Source: Spisula solida (lineage: Eukaryota; Mollusca; Bivalvia; Venerida; Mactridae). From it: a stretch of DNA of 64,000 bases. How positions within the stretch are numbered: the stretch's first letter is position 1; each line of letters begins with the position of its first letter. The position numbers and the translations under genes were made by a program. The stretch lies in assembly GCA_947247005.1 (NCBI GenBank), contig OX365950.1:10676720-10740719 (forward strand), written 5' to 3'. The notes beneath the pieces were generated by a model. That model saw only the letters and a program-made list of their open reading frames with translations, did not search any database and had not been told where the DNA came from. Positions 13,262 through 26,100 of the stretch are shown piece by piece.

Positions 13262-13524
13262 GCGACCATGGTCGATAGGTTAGAGCGTTCGTCTTGATAG
13301 TGGTAGATCGAAGGTTCGAATCCCGGTTGAAGCTGGGTTAGAACTGACGCGGTCAGTTAGCGAGCCGCCAACGAGTTAAAGAATGGTTACCGTTGGCACA
13401 TATCTGCCAGGTACTCGGCAATTAGAGAAGAGACTCGGGAGACATTGTGCGCACGAATGATATATGTCTCATAAATCAAACTTGTTGGCCATTTCAGTAA
13501 AGGTGACACTATAATGAACAAAAC
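13262..13524 (+). repeat. tRNA-derived SINE, family 1, copy 2
   Basis: Starts GCGACCATGGTCGA, has a perfect B box (GGTTCGAATCCCGG), then a body collinear with 3469-3683: GAGTTAAAGAATGGTTACCG, GGCACATATCTGCCAGG, GTGCGCACGA and GGTGACACTATAATGAAC. It contains about 45 bp after the B box (AGCTGGGTTAGAACTGACGC region) that copy 1 lacks. Confidence 0.8.
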
Positions 13525-13664
13525 TTTTACCTTATTATATAAATTATGGACCTCAATGTTTACCTATGCTTTGAGGTAATATTATCTTGAAAATAGTAAT
13601 GGAGTGATGTTTAGCCTTTGTATAACATCTTGAAAAAGTATGTATAACTTTTTCGCTAGGTGCT

Positions 13665-13705
13665 TTCCGTAATTAATTAATTTATTATAATTAATTATTA
13701 ATTAT
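13665..13705. repeat. AT-rich simple sequence (AATTAATT type)
   Basis: Low-complexity run of TAATTAATTAATTTATTATA type. Confidence 0.6.
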
Positions 13706-14202
13706 TCCCTCATTTATATATTAAAAACATTTTTGGTATTTACGTAATTAGACATTTGTTAAAACTGTAAATAGACTCTGACATCGGAAAATATGAATAT
13801 TTTAATCGGTGAGGATAAGGCCAATTAATATGGAAAATACTATTATACGTCAGCCGTAGAGTCTAGACTGTCATACATAGTAAAAGTAATGGATACCCTA
13901 ACAGTACATGTCTTGATATTGTTTATATAAATTATTTTCGGATTAATAGTTGCGTCTCTGAGTTAATTCGCGTATGACTAATTGCAAATTTATTAGCATT
14001 ATCATTGTATAAGGTGCCACGTGGCATAAAGCTTTCAGCTGTTTTAGTTTTATTAAATTTGGGTGTTTAATAAATCGCAACTTTATCTGCCAAAGAAGCC
14101 TACCCACGCACATAATCCCAACGCTGATCCAACCGTATGTTCCGTATAGAACTACCAGAACCGAGTTTTGTTGTTGTTTTAAGGCTCTGAATATCTCGGC
14201 CT

Positions 14203-14457
14203 TCAGTTGTTTCTTTGTCTTCGACCGATACAGTCGTTTTTATCCTCCCAAATTGACCAATGACATCCGTCTTCGATATTGAGGCGATAGCCGACTGTTA
14301 GACCAACGTCTAGGCAACACCTGTATTTCGGTGACGTTCCATGCCATTCCTTCCTGCACTGTAAGCGGTTTTGCACTGGTCCAATATACTGGTTATTTGT
14401 CCCTTCGGTTTGTCCACATATAAAATAGGCATGCCAATTTGGATTTACGTAAAACAT
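14203..14457 (-). CDS. Hypothetical cysteine-rich 84-residue ORF
   Basis: Unrecognised. The frame starts at ATG immediately after an in-frame TAA and ends at TGA. It encodes 84 residues with six cysteines, including a CC pair, four tryptophan/histidine-rich points (PNWHAYFICG, KEWHG, CHWSIWED) and a basic tail. Composition is more protein-like than the other short ORFs around it, and local G+C is higher. No signal peptide is visible at this start, so it could be one exon of a secreted cysteine-rich domain protein or a decayed fragment. No clear splice acceptor precedes it. Confidence 0.25.
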   Translation of the reverse strand: MFYVNPNWHAYFICGQTEGTNNQYIGPVQNRLQCRKEWHGTSPKYRCCLDVGLTVGYRLNIEDGCHWSIWEDKNDCIGRRQRNN

Positions 14458-14524
14458 TAGTTAAGAAATTTGTAAAACGTTATACGGATTTCCTGTGAAG
14501 GCCGAATCGCGCATATTCGGTAAA

Positions 14525-15830
14525 ATTTTCTTTCGTTTTATTGGTGATATAGATGAAAATATAGAAATATAAACATTAGGCAAACAAGTGTCTGTTTCTG
14601 CTAACAAGACGTAAGCTTTTCGAATTACAGTGTTAAGAGACGTATTCTTTTTCTGGGTAAATACATAGTTTTCGAGGACACGTCATCTTGGTTATTGCTC
14701 TAGATTCCTGTATTAACACTTCCGTGTCTCAGAGTAAATTATAATTCTTATTCAATTTGTATTTTTCTAATAACTTTTTCTGAGCTTGAATTTTGAGTCA
14801 AATTTATTCAATTTTAGAAGAAAGCCGTATATTTTTGCTAATTATGTTATCCACAGAAAATAAAGACGTTAATTGTTTTTTAGATATCCTGCATTAAAGA
14901 ATAAACACAGCGGAAATAAAAAAACATCTCTCCGTAGGAATACAAAAAACTTTGGCGTTCGTCCTAAGAGTAATTGGAGGGTTAGGCACTACATTGTATA
15001 TACATGTGTAACCAGGCGGGGCCTTCGCTGTTAACAGAAGAAGTCGTTGGATAAGGATATGGTGTGAACGGAAGATGAGAGGGAGGGAATGATTAGTAGA
15101 GCGTAGGCTGTGTTTGAAACTATCGACCAAATTAGTTTTTAACTTTTTTCATTCTGTTTATTGAAAGCAATGTATTCGGGGATGTTTACAATGTGACTGT
15201 TATTTGGTGATATATTACTATACAGACACTAAGACCAAGTAGTCAACACGTTCCGTAGTCCTGATATTTTGATACTTTAGCACATTATCCACAGAAAATG
15301 CCACTAAATAATATGCAAACTTCAAACATGGATTTGTGTATAATAAATTAGATATTTATGGCGGATCTACTGTCCAAAATCAGCACAGATTACCTCGGTA
15401 TGGCAAAGTCAATCTATTTAACTACGAAGATTTAAAATGGCGCTTACCAGTTGCGTCGCTTTCAAAGTTTTTATCCCTGCGGATCAAAATATTTCTTTAT
15501 ACACGAAACTTACCCTGGATATGCGATCGTCTGGCAGGTATTCACTATAGATAGCGGTTATAATGATACATCCTACATATAGGAAGCCATATCACAATGC
15601 TAAGGTATGTGGGAGTTAGTTAACAGACGAACAGCACGTTCATATTACCATCGATGTCTGTAATTGATTCTACCCCACAAACCACTTAAAATGTAATATA
15701 TTTAATTTAATGTAAATTTGATATTAATCGGTCGGTGAGCTCGATCTTGTCAGGGTAATGTGTGAAGTAAAAATAAACAATATCTTTGTATGAATCTAAA
15801 GTTATCTTGACGAAGAACTAATGGTATGCA
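14525..15830. other. Non-coding DNA, nothing recognised
   Basis: AT-rich, with short random ORFs only. Confidence 0.45.
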
Positions 15831-16083
15831 GGCCCCGATCTCCCGAAGCATCTCAAGTAGAAATCTCAACTCAAATTGAGATTTTGCTCAAGTCAAGAGT
15901 ATAAATTTGAGATTATCTTAAGTTTTGTGCTCATTTTTTTACTGTAATAAACTCAGAACAATATATCTGTTTTGTGATGCCAACTTTCAGAGTCTGGCAT
16001 CCCATGGAAATGATCTCAAAGACACATGACAATATTTGAGATTTATCTCAGCTCAGATTGAGATGCTTCGTGAAATCGGGGCC
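15831..16083. mobile_element. MITE with GGCCCCGAT termini
   Basis: 253 bp. Left end GGCCCCGATCTCCCGAAGC, right end inverted GGCCCCGATTTCACGAAGC, both continuing into ATCTCAA. Internally it has further inverted words (TTTGAGATT, AATCTCAA). No coding capacity and no obvious target duplication. Confidence 0.75.
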
Positions 16084-18522
16084 AGGTATATATAACACTG
16101 TCAACTGGTATTAGTACTTTGATTAATTTTATACGCAATTAACAGTGCAAGGTCATTAATGCGCATAAAGATATCGGTACTAGCAAATCGAACATGGAAG
16201 GCAGCAATCAACCGAAACAGTGGAACACGAAACGTACAAACAGAACAATGTATCAATTACTATATATTATAACACTGCATCAAAGTTACCTCATTCCATA
16301 AAGACGTTAATTCTCACTTTGAAAAGGTGTAGGTTGAAACTCTTGGGCTCAGTAAAAACGAATATCGCAATTGACATAATATTCTGCGAGAAGGGAAATA
16401 AGAAAGTTTATATTGAAAATACGACCAGTCGTACATTTTCCATTACTGTGGGTCCAAATATTAAGATAACGGGCCAATTCTAACTGCATTTGATGCGGAA
16501 AAAGGAATATCTGCTAGAAAATATGACTTTTAAAGAGATTGCTTCCAACACATATATGTGCTCCCTTTTCAATCCATTTTGCTTTCTTTTATTTAAGAAT
16601 ACATAACCAATAGTTATCGCTGCGCCTAAAAACAACGATAAATTCAACACCACAGAAAGGATTTTCAATTTCCGACACGATCTCGTTATCAGTTTTAATT
16701 CCATGGAAACAATTAACTTATTATTATTATTTATTAAAATTATTAAACCGAAAATGACAAATAAAAGAACGCTGAAATACGATGGCATAGCTTGTCGTAC
16801 ACTGAGGTTTCTAAATGAGTTTTTAGATCATCTTCGGCGTCATGGATACAATTTCATACGCCGGCACCGGTTGTCCAAAACGTGAATGTGATAAAGAGAC
16901 CTTAAGTAACTGTAACATGGTATGCTTTAGGTAATACTATAAACATTTTTTCTCATAATTAAGCTAAGACATTAACATATTATTAAGACATAGACTTATT
17001 AGGATGCTATATTCTGGCGCTTAATGCGTGCCCGGTGCACCGAGAATCGTTTCGCCTATTAAAATAGCTGAAATACCGCCGAAAGAAATAATAACATTTG
17101 TATCATAACGTAATCATAAGACGAGTTTGAATGTGCTTCAACATTACCGTTTTGTTAAAAGGAATTTAGGGACATTAGCTTGCAACGGGATTAATGAAAC
17201 GTTAATACAAGTTAAGATAGACTGTAATATATCATAGGAGTGGATTAAGTATTACATTATTTATCACTGGAGTAAATTAAATTTTATTGTCATCATAAAA
17301 GTCACGTGATATTAAATAGTTCCGTTACACAAGTGTTGGTAGCAGCGGGAAAATAGCGGCGCGTTACTTTTTTATCCGCTTCATTAAAAGTCGAAGGAAA
17401 CCATGAATAAGGTTAACTTCATAAATTGCATTTTACACAACGCTGCAACTGGTGTCTCACGATGGTATTTATTTTTAGTTGGATTCAGACGCTTTCAAAA
17501 GCTTCGTAATTAATCGCCCGCTGAATCAAATGCACAGTTATAAATGACGTCACGTGTTTAGAGAAACATGACCTTAAGGTCAGACGATAAAATCTTCATC
17601 TTTTGATTTAATGAATGTTATGGCCCTAGCTAGGTACAAACATAGAATTGTTTGAATATAATCAGATAAACAATCGAGAATGTACAAAGGCGGTCGTACA
17701 ATTTTAAGATTACGAGAGATTAAAATGGTTTGCGCCATTTGTATTGCAAAGGAAGTTTTGAAGTAGGATATTAAAATTGCCTTTGAGGGGGAGATTATAA
17801 ACTTGAAATTATATAATCACAAAATATATAATGTTTACTTATAAATCCCCGTTCTACGCTGTTACAACCTCCGCTATTTAGGAAGTGATAGCATATCAAT
17901 TTACGAAAACTCACTGTTTAAGAAACAAACAATAAAACGATATATTTTGTTGTTATGGTGACCGTTTTCTAGTTTAGTTACACCTATTATGTAATACGTT
18001 AGACATGACTTAACGTGTTTTAATTCATATACAATGCATTTAATAGGGCTTATAGACAATCACGTGACCTGTGTGTATGCTATAATTAGCATGCTTGTTA
18101 ATTAGGTTTACACTCAAGTGGAGGGCCAAAGACCCTGCTATCTCGACATTAACCGAAGTTTTGTATTTCTGGTATACAATAAGACAAATTAAAAACTTCA
18201 ATTGCGATTATTATATTGAAGTTAATAAATCGTCCACATTGAAGAAAGCTGCGATTATAAAGTCGAAATTTAAGAACACGTTTAGCAATGATATGTAAAT
18301 GCGTTTAAAGTAGTACGCCATTGATTAAGGTAAACACCTTTGTCGGATGCCAAAATACTAATCATCTAGACATCATATCTACTAGGTCATACTAGACATC
18401 TGAGACATGAACACGTTTCTCTGAGTATATTTAGGCTCGCCCACATCATACAAGATGACTGAGGAATATTGTTACTGAAACTGTATTGTAGCAAAGACCC
18501 CCGTCCCGAAAAGATTATAAAA
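16084..18522. other. Non-coding DNA with two doubtful ORFs
   Basis: 16220-16483 (+, 87 codons) and 16480-16788 (-, 102 codons, two hydrophobic stretches such as FSVLLFVIFGLIILI) are the longest frames. Both lack other support. A TGACGTCACGTG site (CRE plus E-box) lies at 17545. Confidence 0.4.
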
Positions 18523-18592
18523 AATCGGATAGGGAAGGCAGCACTCCACTTAAACAGCCGCGCACAGAAACCCGAACAATAAACCGCCACTC
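18523..18592 (-). repeat. GGCAGCACTC family (family D) terminus, locus 1
   Basis: ATCGGATAGGGAAGGCAGCA, CTCCACTTAAACAGCCG and CGCACAGAAA in order. This is the shared terminus also seen at 26018, 28014, 35448, 36418 and 53265, and inverted at 40093, 40893, 56509 and 61884. Confidence 0.7.
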
Positions 18593-18607
18593 TATACTTA
18601 CCTTTTT

Positions 18608-18814
18608 GTGTCGTACGGGCGCTTGTCGATTATTGGTCGGAAGTATCGGGAAATACTCCGAGACAAAGTTGTGAATACATCGGAGACTAATTGTGAACTT
18701 GGTAGTAGGCTTAAAGCATCATCATTGGAGTCGGCGGCAGAAGGCCCGAAACCCAATGGTGACTGTTCTGATCCACTTGATACACCGTCAATTAGCCAAT
18801 TATTGATGAGTTAA
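18608..18814 (+). other. Weak coding-like ORF, unrecognised
   Basis: An open frame without an ATG at its start. It ends in a polar, acidic, serine-rich sequence (SSLESAAEGPKPNGDCSDPL) with no low complexity. It adjoins a family D repeat end. It may be a decayed exon or chance; no homolog is recognised. Confidence 0.15.
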
Positions 18815-20150
18815 CATTTTCAAAAAAGATAGTTCATAAACCAAACAGGCTTTTGAATAGAGTGGCGCTATAACCAGGGTTTCACAGTAGATAGACAGGA
18901 CAATAACAGGTCGGTCACAAAGTAGTAAACAGATGTGTTATACAGAGAAAAACTAGGTTGTAGCATGTTGTCATAATCGAGAATATTGGCTTACTTCTGG
19001 GGAATTAAAGTATACCTGAAACAACCTAGAAGTCAATCTAAATGCTCACCTAAGTTGATAACGACTTTATGAAATAATAAATTAATGCCCGTTCGAAAAC
19101 TAGAATCGACAGGATTGTTCTACGCGACGCTAACTTGATTAATGGACATCTTGACCACGCTGTCATAAATGTAGTCCAGAATGTTTCGATTAGTGTCATG
19201 TTTATGTTTTACAAACACCGTTTTCAATTAAGGTCACACGTCTGTACTTTGACAATCTCACATAGCTGTAACTGTTCACTGAGCTTTGCTACCTTAACGT
19301 CGTGTAACGAAGCTTATCTCAAAGTGAAAATAGGTACCTTAGAGATGGGAGCATTCGCCCGCGCTACAAACGCCACGGTTTTTGAATCAATACCGGAGTT
19401 GCTCGCTGGTTTTAAAGGTATGAAAAGAAACGAATAGATAAGGGAGAAGATATTTTGACACTCTGATTTACTAGACTATTATGCTCGTGTTTACTTGTGA
19501 TATGTACTGACATCCGAGCTGATAGACTTAATTTGTCTGCCCCAAACATATGGTATGTTTTGGGTTCGCAGACCAAAAAGTTTTAATTTTAAATTTGAAA
19601 AGTAAATAAAAAAGGAAGCAAGTGAGATATTGCATTTTTCGTCTGCCAAATTTATCTAAACTACTGATATTTAACGCGTGCAAGCAAATAGAACAAATAA
19701 AACTAGCTTAGTGGAATAAATGTCATGATTAAATTTTATGAATAGTATTTTATTTATATATCTAAAAATCCTGAATAGCCAGGAAGGGCCAATCCTTGTC
19801 GGATTATAGTTACATGTACACCGGTCAGTCCAGTCCATATTGTAGTGATATATACACATACGCGTGCTGTTAACTAAATATAATTAACTTGAAATTAGCC
19901 GAACTATAACACACACATATTATATTAATAATCCAATATATACTAGGTATTTAATATCCTTATCATCAAATAAATATATACAGTACTGTATTAATAAATG
20001 AAAGTGATAAAACTTTTCTTCTAATTCATTCTGAATTTGAATATGAATACAGTTCCGTATTTCAACAAAATTATGTAATTGTAGAATAATGTTCATACTT
20101 CCAAGAAGCATTGTGGTAATACTTTTGGTAATGGACAAGGGTGTTTATAT

Positions 20151-20379
20151 ATCGCTGCCTTAGAATTAGAAGGTCGTAAGTGCAAAATATATATTTTGAG
20201 AAAACAAGAAAGCTCTGTCTAAAAACCTGCACTTTACTTATGAAAAAAACAAGCTTTTAAACTTCAGTTGGTCAACATGACCACTCCTGATTTTCATGAA
20301 AATATGCTCATAAGAAGCGCCTTGAGATGCAGCTTTCAAATATACATTGGTCTTATAATTCTAATTCTAAGCAAGCGAT
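20151..20379. mobile_element. MITE, AAGGTCGTAAGTGC family, copy 1
   Basis: Left ATCGCTGCCTTAGAATTAGA followed by AGGTCGTAAGTGC; the right end carries a shortened inverted version (AATTCTAAGCAAGCGAT). The interior is collinear with 57493-57741, sharing GGTCAACATGACCA, GATTTTCATGAA, GCTCAT.AGAAGCGC and TTGGTCTTATAA. Confidence 0.75.
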
Positions 20380-23059
20380 TTGTACAATATATAATTTTTA
20401 CACTAAACAAAACAATTTCAGCTGCAACATAAAAAGTACGAGGTATAACGATTTTCTAAATCAACTGTTTTACATAACGTATCTTAATTATAATCCAACA
20501 AATAAGATAAGATAAGTTGCTACAAATATACCAAATAAATGATAGCAATATAAAAAGTCAAGCACCTAAGATACACTAGAAAACAATACCCACAATAAAG
20601 AATAATATCCGTAAAATACATGATCAGAATAGATTAGAACATAACGAAAACGTGAAGAACAGAACAGAACAATACAACTTATTTTTGGAACTCTATTGTG
20701 GCCCTACCCTTTTACACATGTATATCATACGAGTGTATTATGTATATTTGTATTTGTATAACAGAAATTGTATTTATTATTTGGGAAAACATATGTTTAA
20801 ACAAAACAATACAAACACGACGGAATGATAGAAAATAAAGCAACAATTTAATACAGGTAAATTGAATACGACAAAGAGTCATCGAAAAACACATGTAATT
20901 TCAAATTTTAAGGGAATTCACCGAGATAAATGGCTGGATATTGTAATAGCATGTGAGCTTGATTTAGATGAAAAGTCATACTATCCGAGTATTTCAGTTA
21001 TGAGGATATACTACCTAGTCACATTATCACGCTAGACCAACCAGTCCCTATACAATATGTCCTCCAAACGTCAGGACGCCACATCAGTATCATTTTTGAA
21101 AACAAACATTTTGGTCCGTCGCTTGACAGGGTCTGAAAAAGAGACAGAAAATGGTTAAATAAAGTAATGTAGATTTTCCGCACTTTTATTTAAAATTCAA
21201 ATTACCCCAGACATGATACTATAATGCTAGTGAAAAATATATACTGAGTCTGGTCATGTAGGTAGGGATAGTCAGAACGGTTATTTCAAAGAAATGGCGT
21301 CGCGCAAGTCTTGTCATTTGACCGAGCTGAAAAGTGACTTTGTCTCGGATGATAATGTTCATGTTACCTCCACTACAACTTGTTATTTATATGATATAAC
21401 TCTTGTATTCAAGTCATAACGATACGAACAAGGCAAGTATTTACCAGCCTATATAAATGTAACAGAAGATTTATACAAAAAAGTAAATAATGTATGCTTC
21501 AATCCGCTAACAATGTGTTCTTAGAAATGTCCGTTTGCACTCATTGCATATAATATACTATACAAGTACACGTTTTAGGCATAATAAAACACAGAATAGG
21601 GAAAATACATTGTAATGTAAAACCAATTAAATTTTAAACGAAACTTTTGAAATGATATCATTTCCGTAAGAAACCAAAATATAAAAAAAAAATTATGGTA
21701 AACATTAATTTACTTTTTGAAATAAAGGAGGAAACTAATTCGTTATGATAAGAAAAGTAAAGTAAATTGTTTATTCATTATCGTAACATAATTATTTTTA
21801 AAACTGCCCGACCAGTTTGGTTTATGAGACGCCTTCTTTTTAGACACATTGCAATGACTGCCCGTCACAAAATCTAGTTACAAAGGTACTTGGTAACTAC
21901 AATTTACTTAGTAGTTTGTGGTCCACAAACAGGTCATATCGGAACGGTAGCCGGTTGGGATTCGGACATTCTATACGCCGCATCAAAAACAATTGATTTG
22001 TCTGTAGTCATCCACGGCAAACTGACAATATATTACAAAAGGAAAATTTTATATCCTTCGCGATTAATGTAACAGATGTATGAACGTTACATTGCGTAAT
22101 CGCAACTTATATAAACTACGACATTGAAAGCACTTGTTCACTTAACGAAATAATCAACTTTAAAAGGGTTTCAATCTATTGATTTTATACTGCTTGTTTG
22201 AGGTTTGGACACAAGTGCACGATACAAATTAATGTAACAATTATTAAAACTGAATAATAATGAAATATATTTACAAACGATCGACGTTTAGATAAAAAAA
22301 CACAATCAATACTATTCAACAGGTGTTGAGTTTGTTACATAAAGGAATAACGGACACGACGTATCAAAATAGTTTACTAATTTAATATACTTGGAATGTA
22401 ACATCAATTAATTTTCTGTCTGTATCATGTCATAGACACACGCTGACCCAAGAGAAAGTGGACATTTGCCCGCATGCCTATTAAACGCTTATCTTGAAGT
22501 TGTCAAATTATCAGAGAAGCAAACACGGGTCCAACAGTGATAAATTCAACGGTAGTCTTATTCACAACCAGTCTAGAACAAACAAATGGGCACAGTGTTA
22601 TGTGTGTGATACCAAGAGGTATATACCGGTATTTTGAGATTTAAAATTTAAAATGAGTCAGATTTATAAACATTAGGGTCAAAGGTTTCCATTTTGGGAC
22701 GGTACAAGTAGTGAGGACTTAATGTTTTGGGCAATCAACGCCTGGCTTGCGTAGAGAGGAATTTAATATCTTTTTCGAAGAGATTTTGTGATTGGATAAA
22801 TTTTACATTGATAGTGTTACGTTAAAGAATCATTTGTTTTCAATCAATATGTATAGAGGGACAAGACTATTGAAAAGATAGTGTTGAAGAGTTTAATACA
22901 TTTGACAGACGGATACAAATCACATAGTTATGTTTGCATATCAGGATTGAAAATACGAAAAAAGTTAACTTGAAATATATACAAATAAATCGTATTTATT
23001 TTAGTTAATTGTGATATAATTGTTTTAACTAGTGGTTTCTTGACACAAAATTAGTGTAA
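20380..23059 (+). promoter_or_regulatory. Upstream region of Xlox (5' UTR and promoter expected here, not pinpointed)
   Basis: 2.7 kb of AT-rich single-copy-looking DNA before the start codon, with no recognised repeat in its last 2 kb. Several TATA-like words occur (for example near 22977) but none is convincing, and no initiator or CpG-rich block stands out. The relative lack of transposon marks just before the gene, compared with the rest of the window, would fit retained regulatory DNA; this is inference. Confidence 0.3.
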
Positions 23060-23600
23060 ATGTTACAAATGGAAGGACCTAGCGCTTATTACAACCAACC
23101 GATGCAATATGCGCATGAAAATTATAGTTCCGTTAGCAGTGCCTACCATTCCGCACAGCAACCCGGTCCAGCATGCGTGTACGCTAGGAACACGGCCAAT
23201 GGTGGGTACGGCGGCCAGCCAATGTCTGTTGTGGAACAACATGGCTTACAGGGTCTTAGTCAAGGGAGTCCACACATGCCACATACCAACCATGGAGTTC
23301 AACAACAGCAACAAGCGTTGCAACAACATATTAACGCAGGTACAGCTCAATCACAGATGACGAACCCATCACCGGCTCATATGCAGAATGTTCAAAGTGC
23401 TCACCATCAACTGGCTGTATCACAGATGCAAATGACGACACCACCACCCGCTCATCAACCACAAAATTCCACACAACTGTCACAAGACGTTGATGACAAT
23501 GGTATGCATAGTCCACAAAAAAGTCCGAATTCAAATCTGCAGTTTCCATGGATGAAAACAACAAAATCTCATGCCGCCCAATGGAAAGCCCAGTGGCCAG
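23060..23600 (+). CDS. Xlox: Xlox/Pdx ParaHox gene, coding exon 1 (N-terminal region and hexapeptide)
   Basis: First coding exon of a ParaHox homeobox transcription factor, the invertebrate counterpart of vertebrate Pdx1, which acts in the nucleus and in many animals patterns the midgut (family knowledge). The exon encodes residues 1-180 plus one base of codon 181. It has an early YYNQ-type tyrosine-rich stretch, a Q/H/M/P-rich low-complexity middle (five consecutive Q near residue 80), and at residues 162-166 the FPWMK hexapeptide that binds PBC/Exd cofactors. The following TTKSHAAQWKAQWPG matches the Pdx/Xlox linker type. It ends at CCAG|GTAATT, a good donor, leaving a phase-1 junction that joins exactly to the exon at 53464. 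ATG 23060 is the first in frame; the ATG at 23069 (MEGPSAYY) is an equally plausible start. The open frame continues to 23725 but that part is intron. The 5' UTR and promoter are not determined. Confidence 0.93.
23543..23557 (+). other. Hexapeptide (PBC-interaction) motif FPWMK
   Basis: Residues 162-166 of the predicted protein. The tryptophan-containing hexapeptide lies 23 residues before the homeodomain and 14 codons before the splice donor. In the Hox/ParaHox family it contacts Exd/Pbx. FPWMK followed by T/S-T-K-S/A-H is typical of Xlox/Pdx and differs from the YPWM of most Hox proteins. Confidence 0.9.
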
Positions 23601-24586
23601 GTAATTACAAATTTAGATTTTATATCAGAGGAATACGTATTCTTCAAGTCAGTTTAAAAAGCGTACAAATATACACCACATTGTGGCTCTATTGCGCAAT
23701 TCAGAAAATGCGGCGTGACCACTAGCATTATAACCATTCAACAATTAAAATAACAAGTTGCATTTTACAAAATGTGACATTAAAGTCCATATACATATAA
23801 TGAATCAACCAAATAATAAGATGCTGAAATTAGCTGCCTATTAAAATCATATTTGCGGTAGTTACATTAGTAACAACGAACAAACATACTTCATGTTACA
23901 TAACAATATAAACTTAGATATTTAAATTAATCTACAAAGAACAACAACGTTGATAGGTTCTTGTAATGACTGCATTAAACAATAGTTAAGGGCACATTAT
24001 TTTCTTCTTAAAAGTAAAAATTATGACTGTCAATATTTATAATTCATTTACATTTTTATTTGAGTATTTTGTTGCGTAGTTTGGCATATTCAATATCTAA
24101 ACAGTCGTGAAGCGTGCTGTTTCATGATTAAATAATTATTTGGTCGGTTCTTACAGTTTTCAACTAAAGTGTGATACCAAATAAGCATTAAATGACTCAT
24201 AAAGAATTAAGATATCACACATTTTAAACAAAAAGCAATGTACATGTCCTTTATAACACAAAAAGTTCTATCAGGTATTCGTGTTAAAACAGATATGTTA
24301 AAATGTTCATCTTCGCTTATCAACGGGTGCGCTATTAGAGCCTTTTTAAATCATACATTTTCGACAGTTTACAACATAATCTTTTTATTAGTTATGTCCA
24401 AGAATACCAAACATTTTTCTGTGTGTTTTAGTTGTTGACCAGGGGGGACACTGTGACCATCAGGATGTGTGATAAGGTTCGCAACATACCGGTGAATAAA
24501 CATGTAATAACACATGATATATTTGGTATTTGTCTGAAAATATATTAGCCGTTTTTGATTCATTTTACAAATATTTAGGTTTTACC

Positions 24587-25264
24587 CACAGATAAATGTA
24601 TCAGTGATGAAGAGTTATTTTACAGAAATTGATAAGATAGTTTGAAAGGTATATTTCCACAAAAGTGGCCACATTTTGAAAGTATCTAAATCACAAATTT
24701 GCTTAAAATGTCTTCATGAGATAATACTATTTGTGATAACCATAATAATAACTACTTCCATGCAAATTCCCATCAAAATTGTTCACTCAGTTTAGGAATT
24801 ATGCCATAAAATGTAAATCTCTGTTTTGGGTCAATCACTGAGGTGCATTCAATACAGACAAAAAATAGAAAAAAGAAGTTAATGTTGCATTCATCGGTGT
24901 GTAAGAATATAATAAATCAGTAAATTGAATAATACAACTTTTTAAATAAAATTACGTTCATGGCAATGATGACAAGTCTAAAGATAGGGTATTTTTCACT
25001 GGAATTTATTAACCCTAACACCGCCCCTGTATATAAACTTGCAAACCGTAAAAATCGAAGTTCAAATGACGAATTAGCTTTAAGAATTATTAAGTATTAT
25101 TGTGGTTTTGTCTGTTAGAACCTGAAATAGTGTATTAATCCACTGATTCGCCGTAAACTATGAAAAAACTAAATGTCTGGTCAGTTTACCGGCAAATAAA
25201 CCATTCTAATAGATGTATAAATTTTACAATTTTTCATTCTTTTTCCATGATACAGTTACCTGTG
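24587..25264. mobile_element. Diverged hAT-like element, copy of 45633 family
   Basis: 678 bp. The right end (inverted CACAGGTAACTGTATCAT) matches the intact terminus at 45633; the left end is decayed (CACAGATAAATGTATCAGTG). Shared interior words include TCCATGCAAA, TCACTGAGGTGCATTCAATA and GAAAAAAGAA. The flanking 8-mers GTTTTACC and GTATTTTC match at only 5 of 8, so the duplication is not demonstrable. Confidence 0.65.
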
Positions 25265-26017
25265 GTATTTTCGTAGGTTGTCGCATCATTGTTTTTTTAC
25301 AATTTGAGTATTACTCGATTTAAAATACTTATATACTTTTTACTCGAAACTTTCAAAAAGAAACAAAATCAGCCACCTGTGTATATCATAATTCGTAAGG
25401 TGTCAAGTTTTCCGGACCGGAATTGGTAATATAATTATTAGTGTAACAGTTTGAATGAGGGTCCATCATTTTGAATATTTGCATCTGTTTAAACCTGAAG
25501 TATCAACATTCTTGGTATTTTTAAAAATTTACGCTGTTCTCCCATCTGATGTGTTTTTAGACTTTAATCCATTTTTGAGCTATCATTTGATAAACATCCG
25601 AAGAATTAGAATTATTGTAAAGAATAGCAACAGAATATATCTCATTATTTAGTGACAAAACTAGCAAAATACTGTATATTTCTATGTTTAGAACTTAGTG
25701 ACTAACATTGGTAACCCTGGGGAAATATTCCGTGATTTACACATACTGTTAACACACACTAGGTTAATATCAGTGAAACAAGTGTCATTTTAGACAAATA
25801 CGAATGTTAACATAAATCGTTTATGCTTTGAAAATGCATATGTATCAATGTTATGCAAGACATACGTTTTATGCTTATTTAAAGTGATCAAAATTATTGA
25901 AAATGGGCATATTATATCTTTATGATTATATTAAGACAGTAATATTTTAACAGACGTATTTCTTTGTTTGATATAGAAGCATACTGAGTTGGTTGGATAC
26001 AACAGAAGATAATGAAA

Positions 26018-26100
26018 CAACGGACAGGGAATACAGCACTCAACAGAAACAGCCGAGCACAGAAAACAGAAATGCAATAACACAAACCACAAACCACAAA
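26018..26100 (-). repeat. Family D terminus, locus 2, abutting minisatellite A
   Basis: ACGGACAGGGAATACAGCAC, TCAACAGAAACAGCCGAGC and ACAGAAAACAGAAATGC lead directly into the 35-bp array, so the array is internal to a member of the dispersed family. Confidence 0.75.

Noticed and set aside
17545..17556. TGACGTCACGTG site as an Xlox enhancer
   Set aside because: A single site 5.5 kb upstream of the start codon cannot be tied to the gene, and similar words occur inside transposons in this window.
23601..23725. The exon 1 reading frame continues past the donor to a stop at 23725
   Set aside because: Residues after WPG have no Xlox character, a good GT donor lies exactly at the family's intron position, and the frame matches the homeodomain exon.
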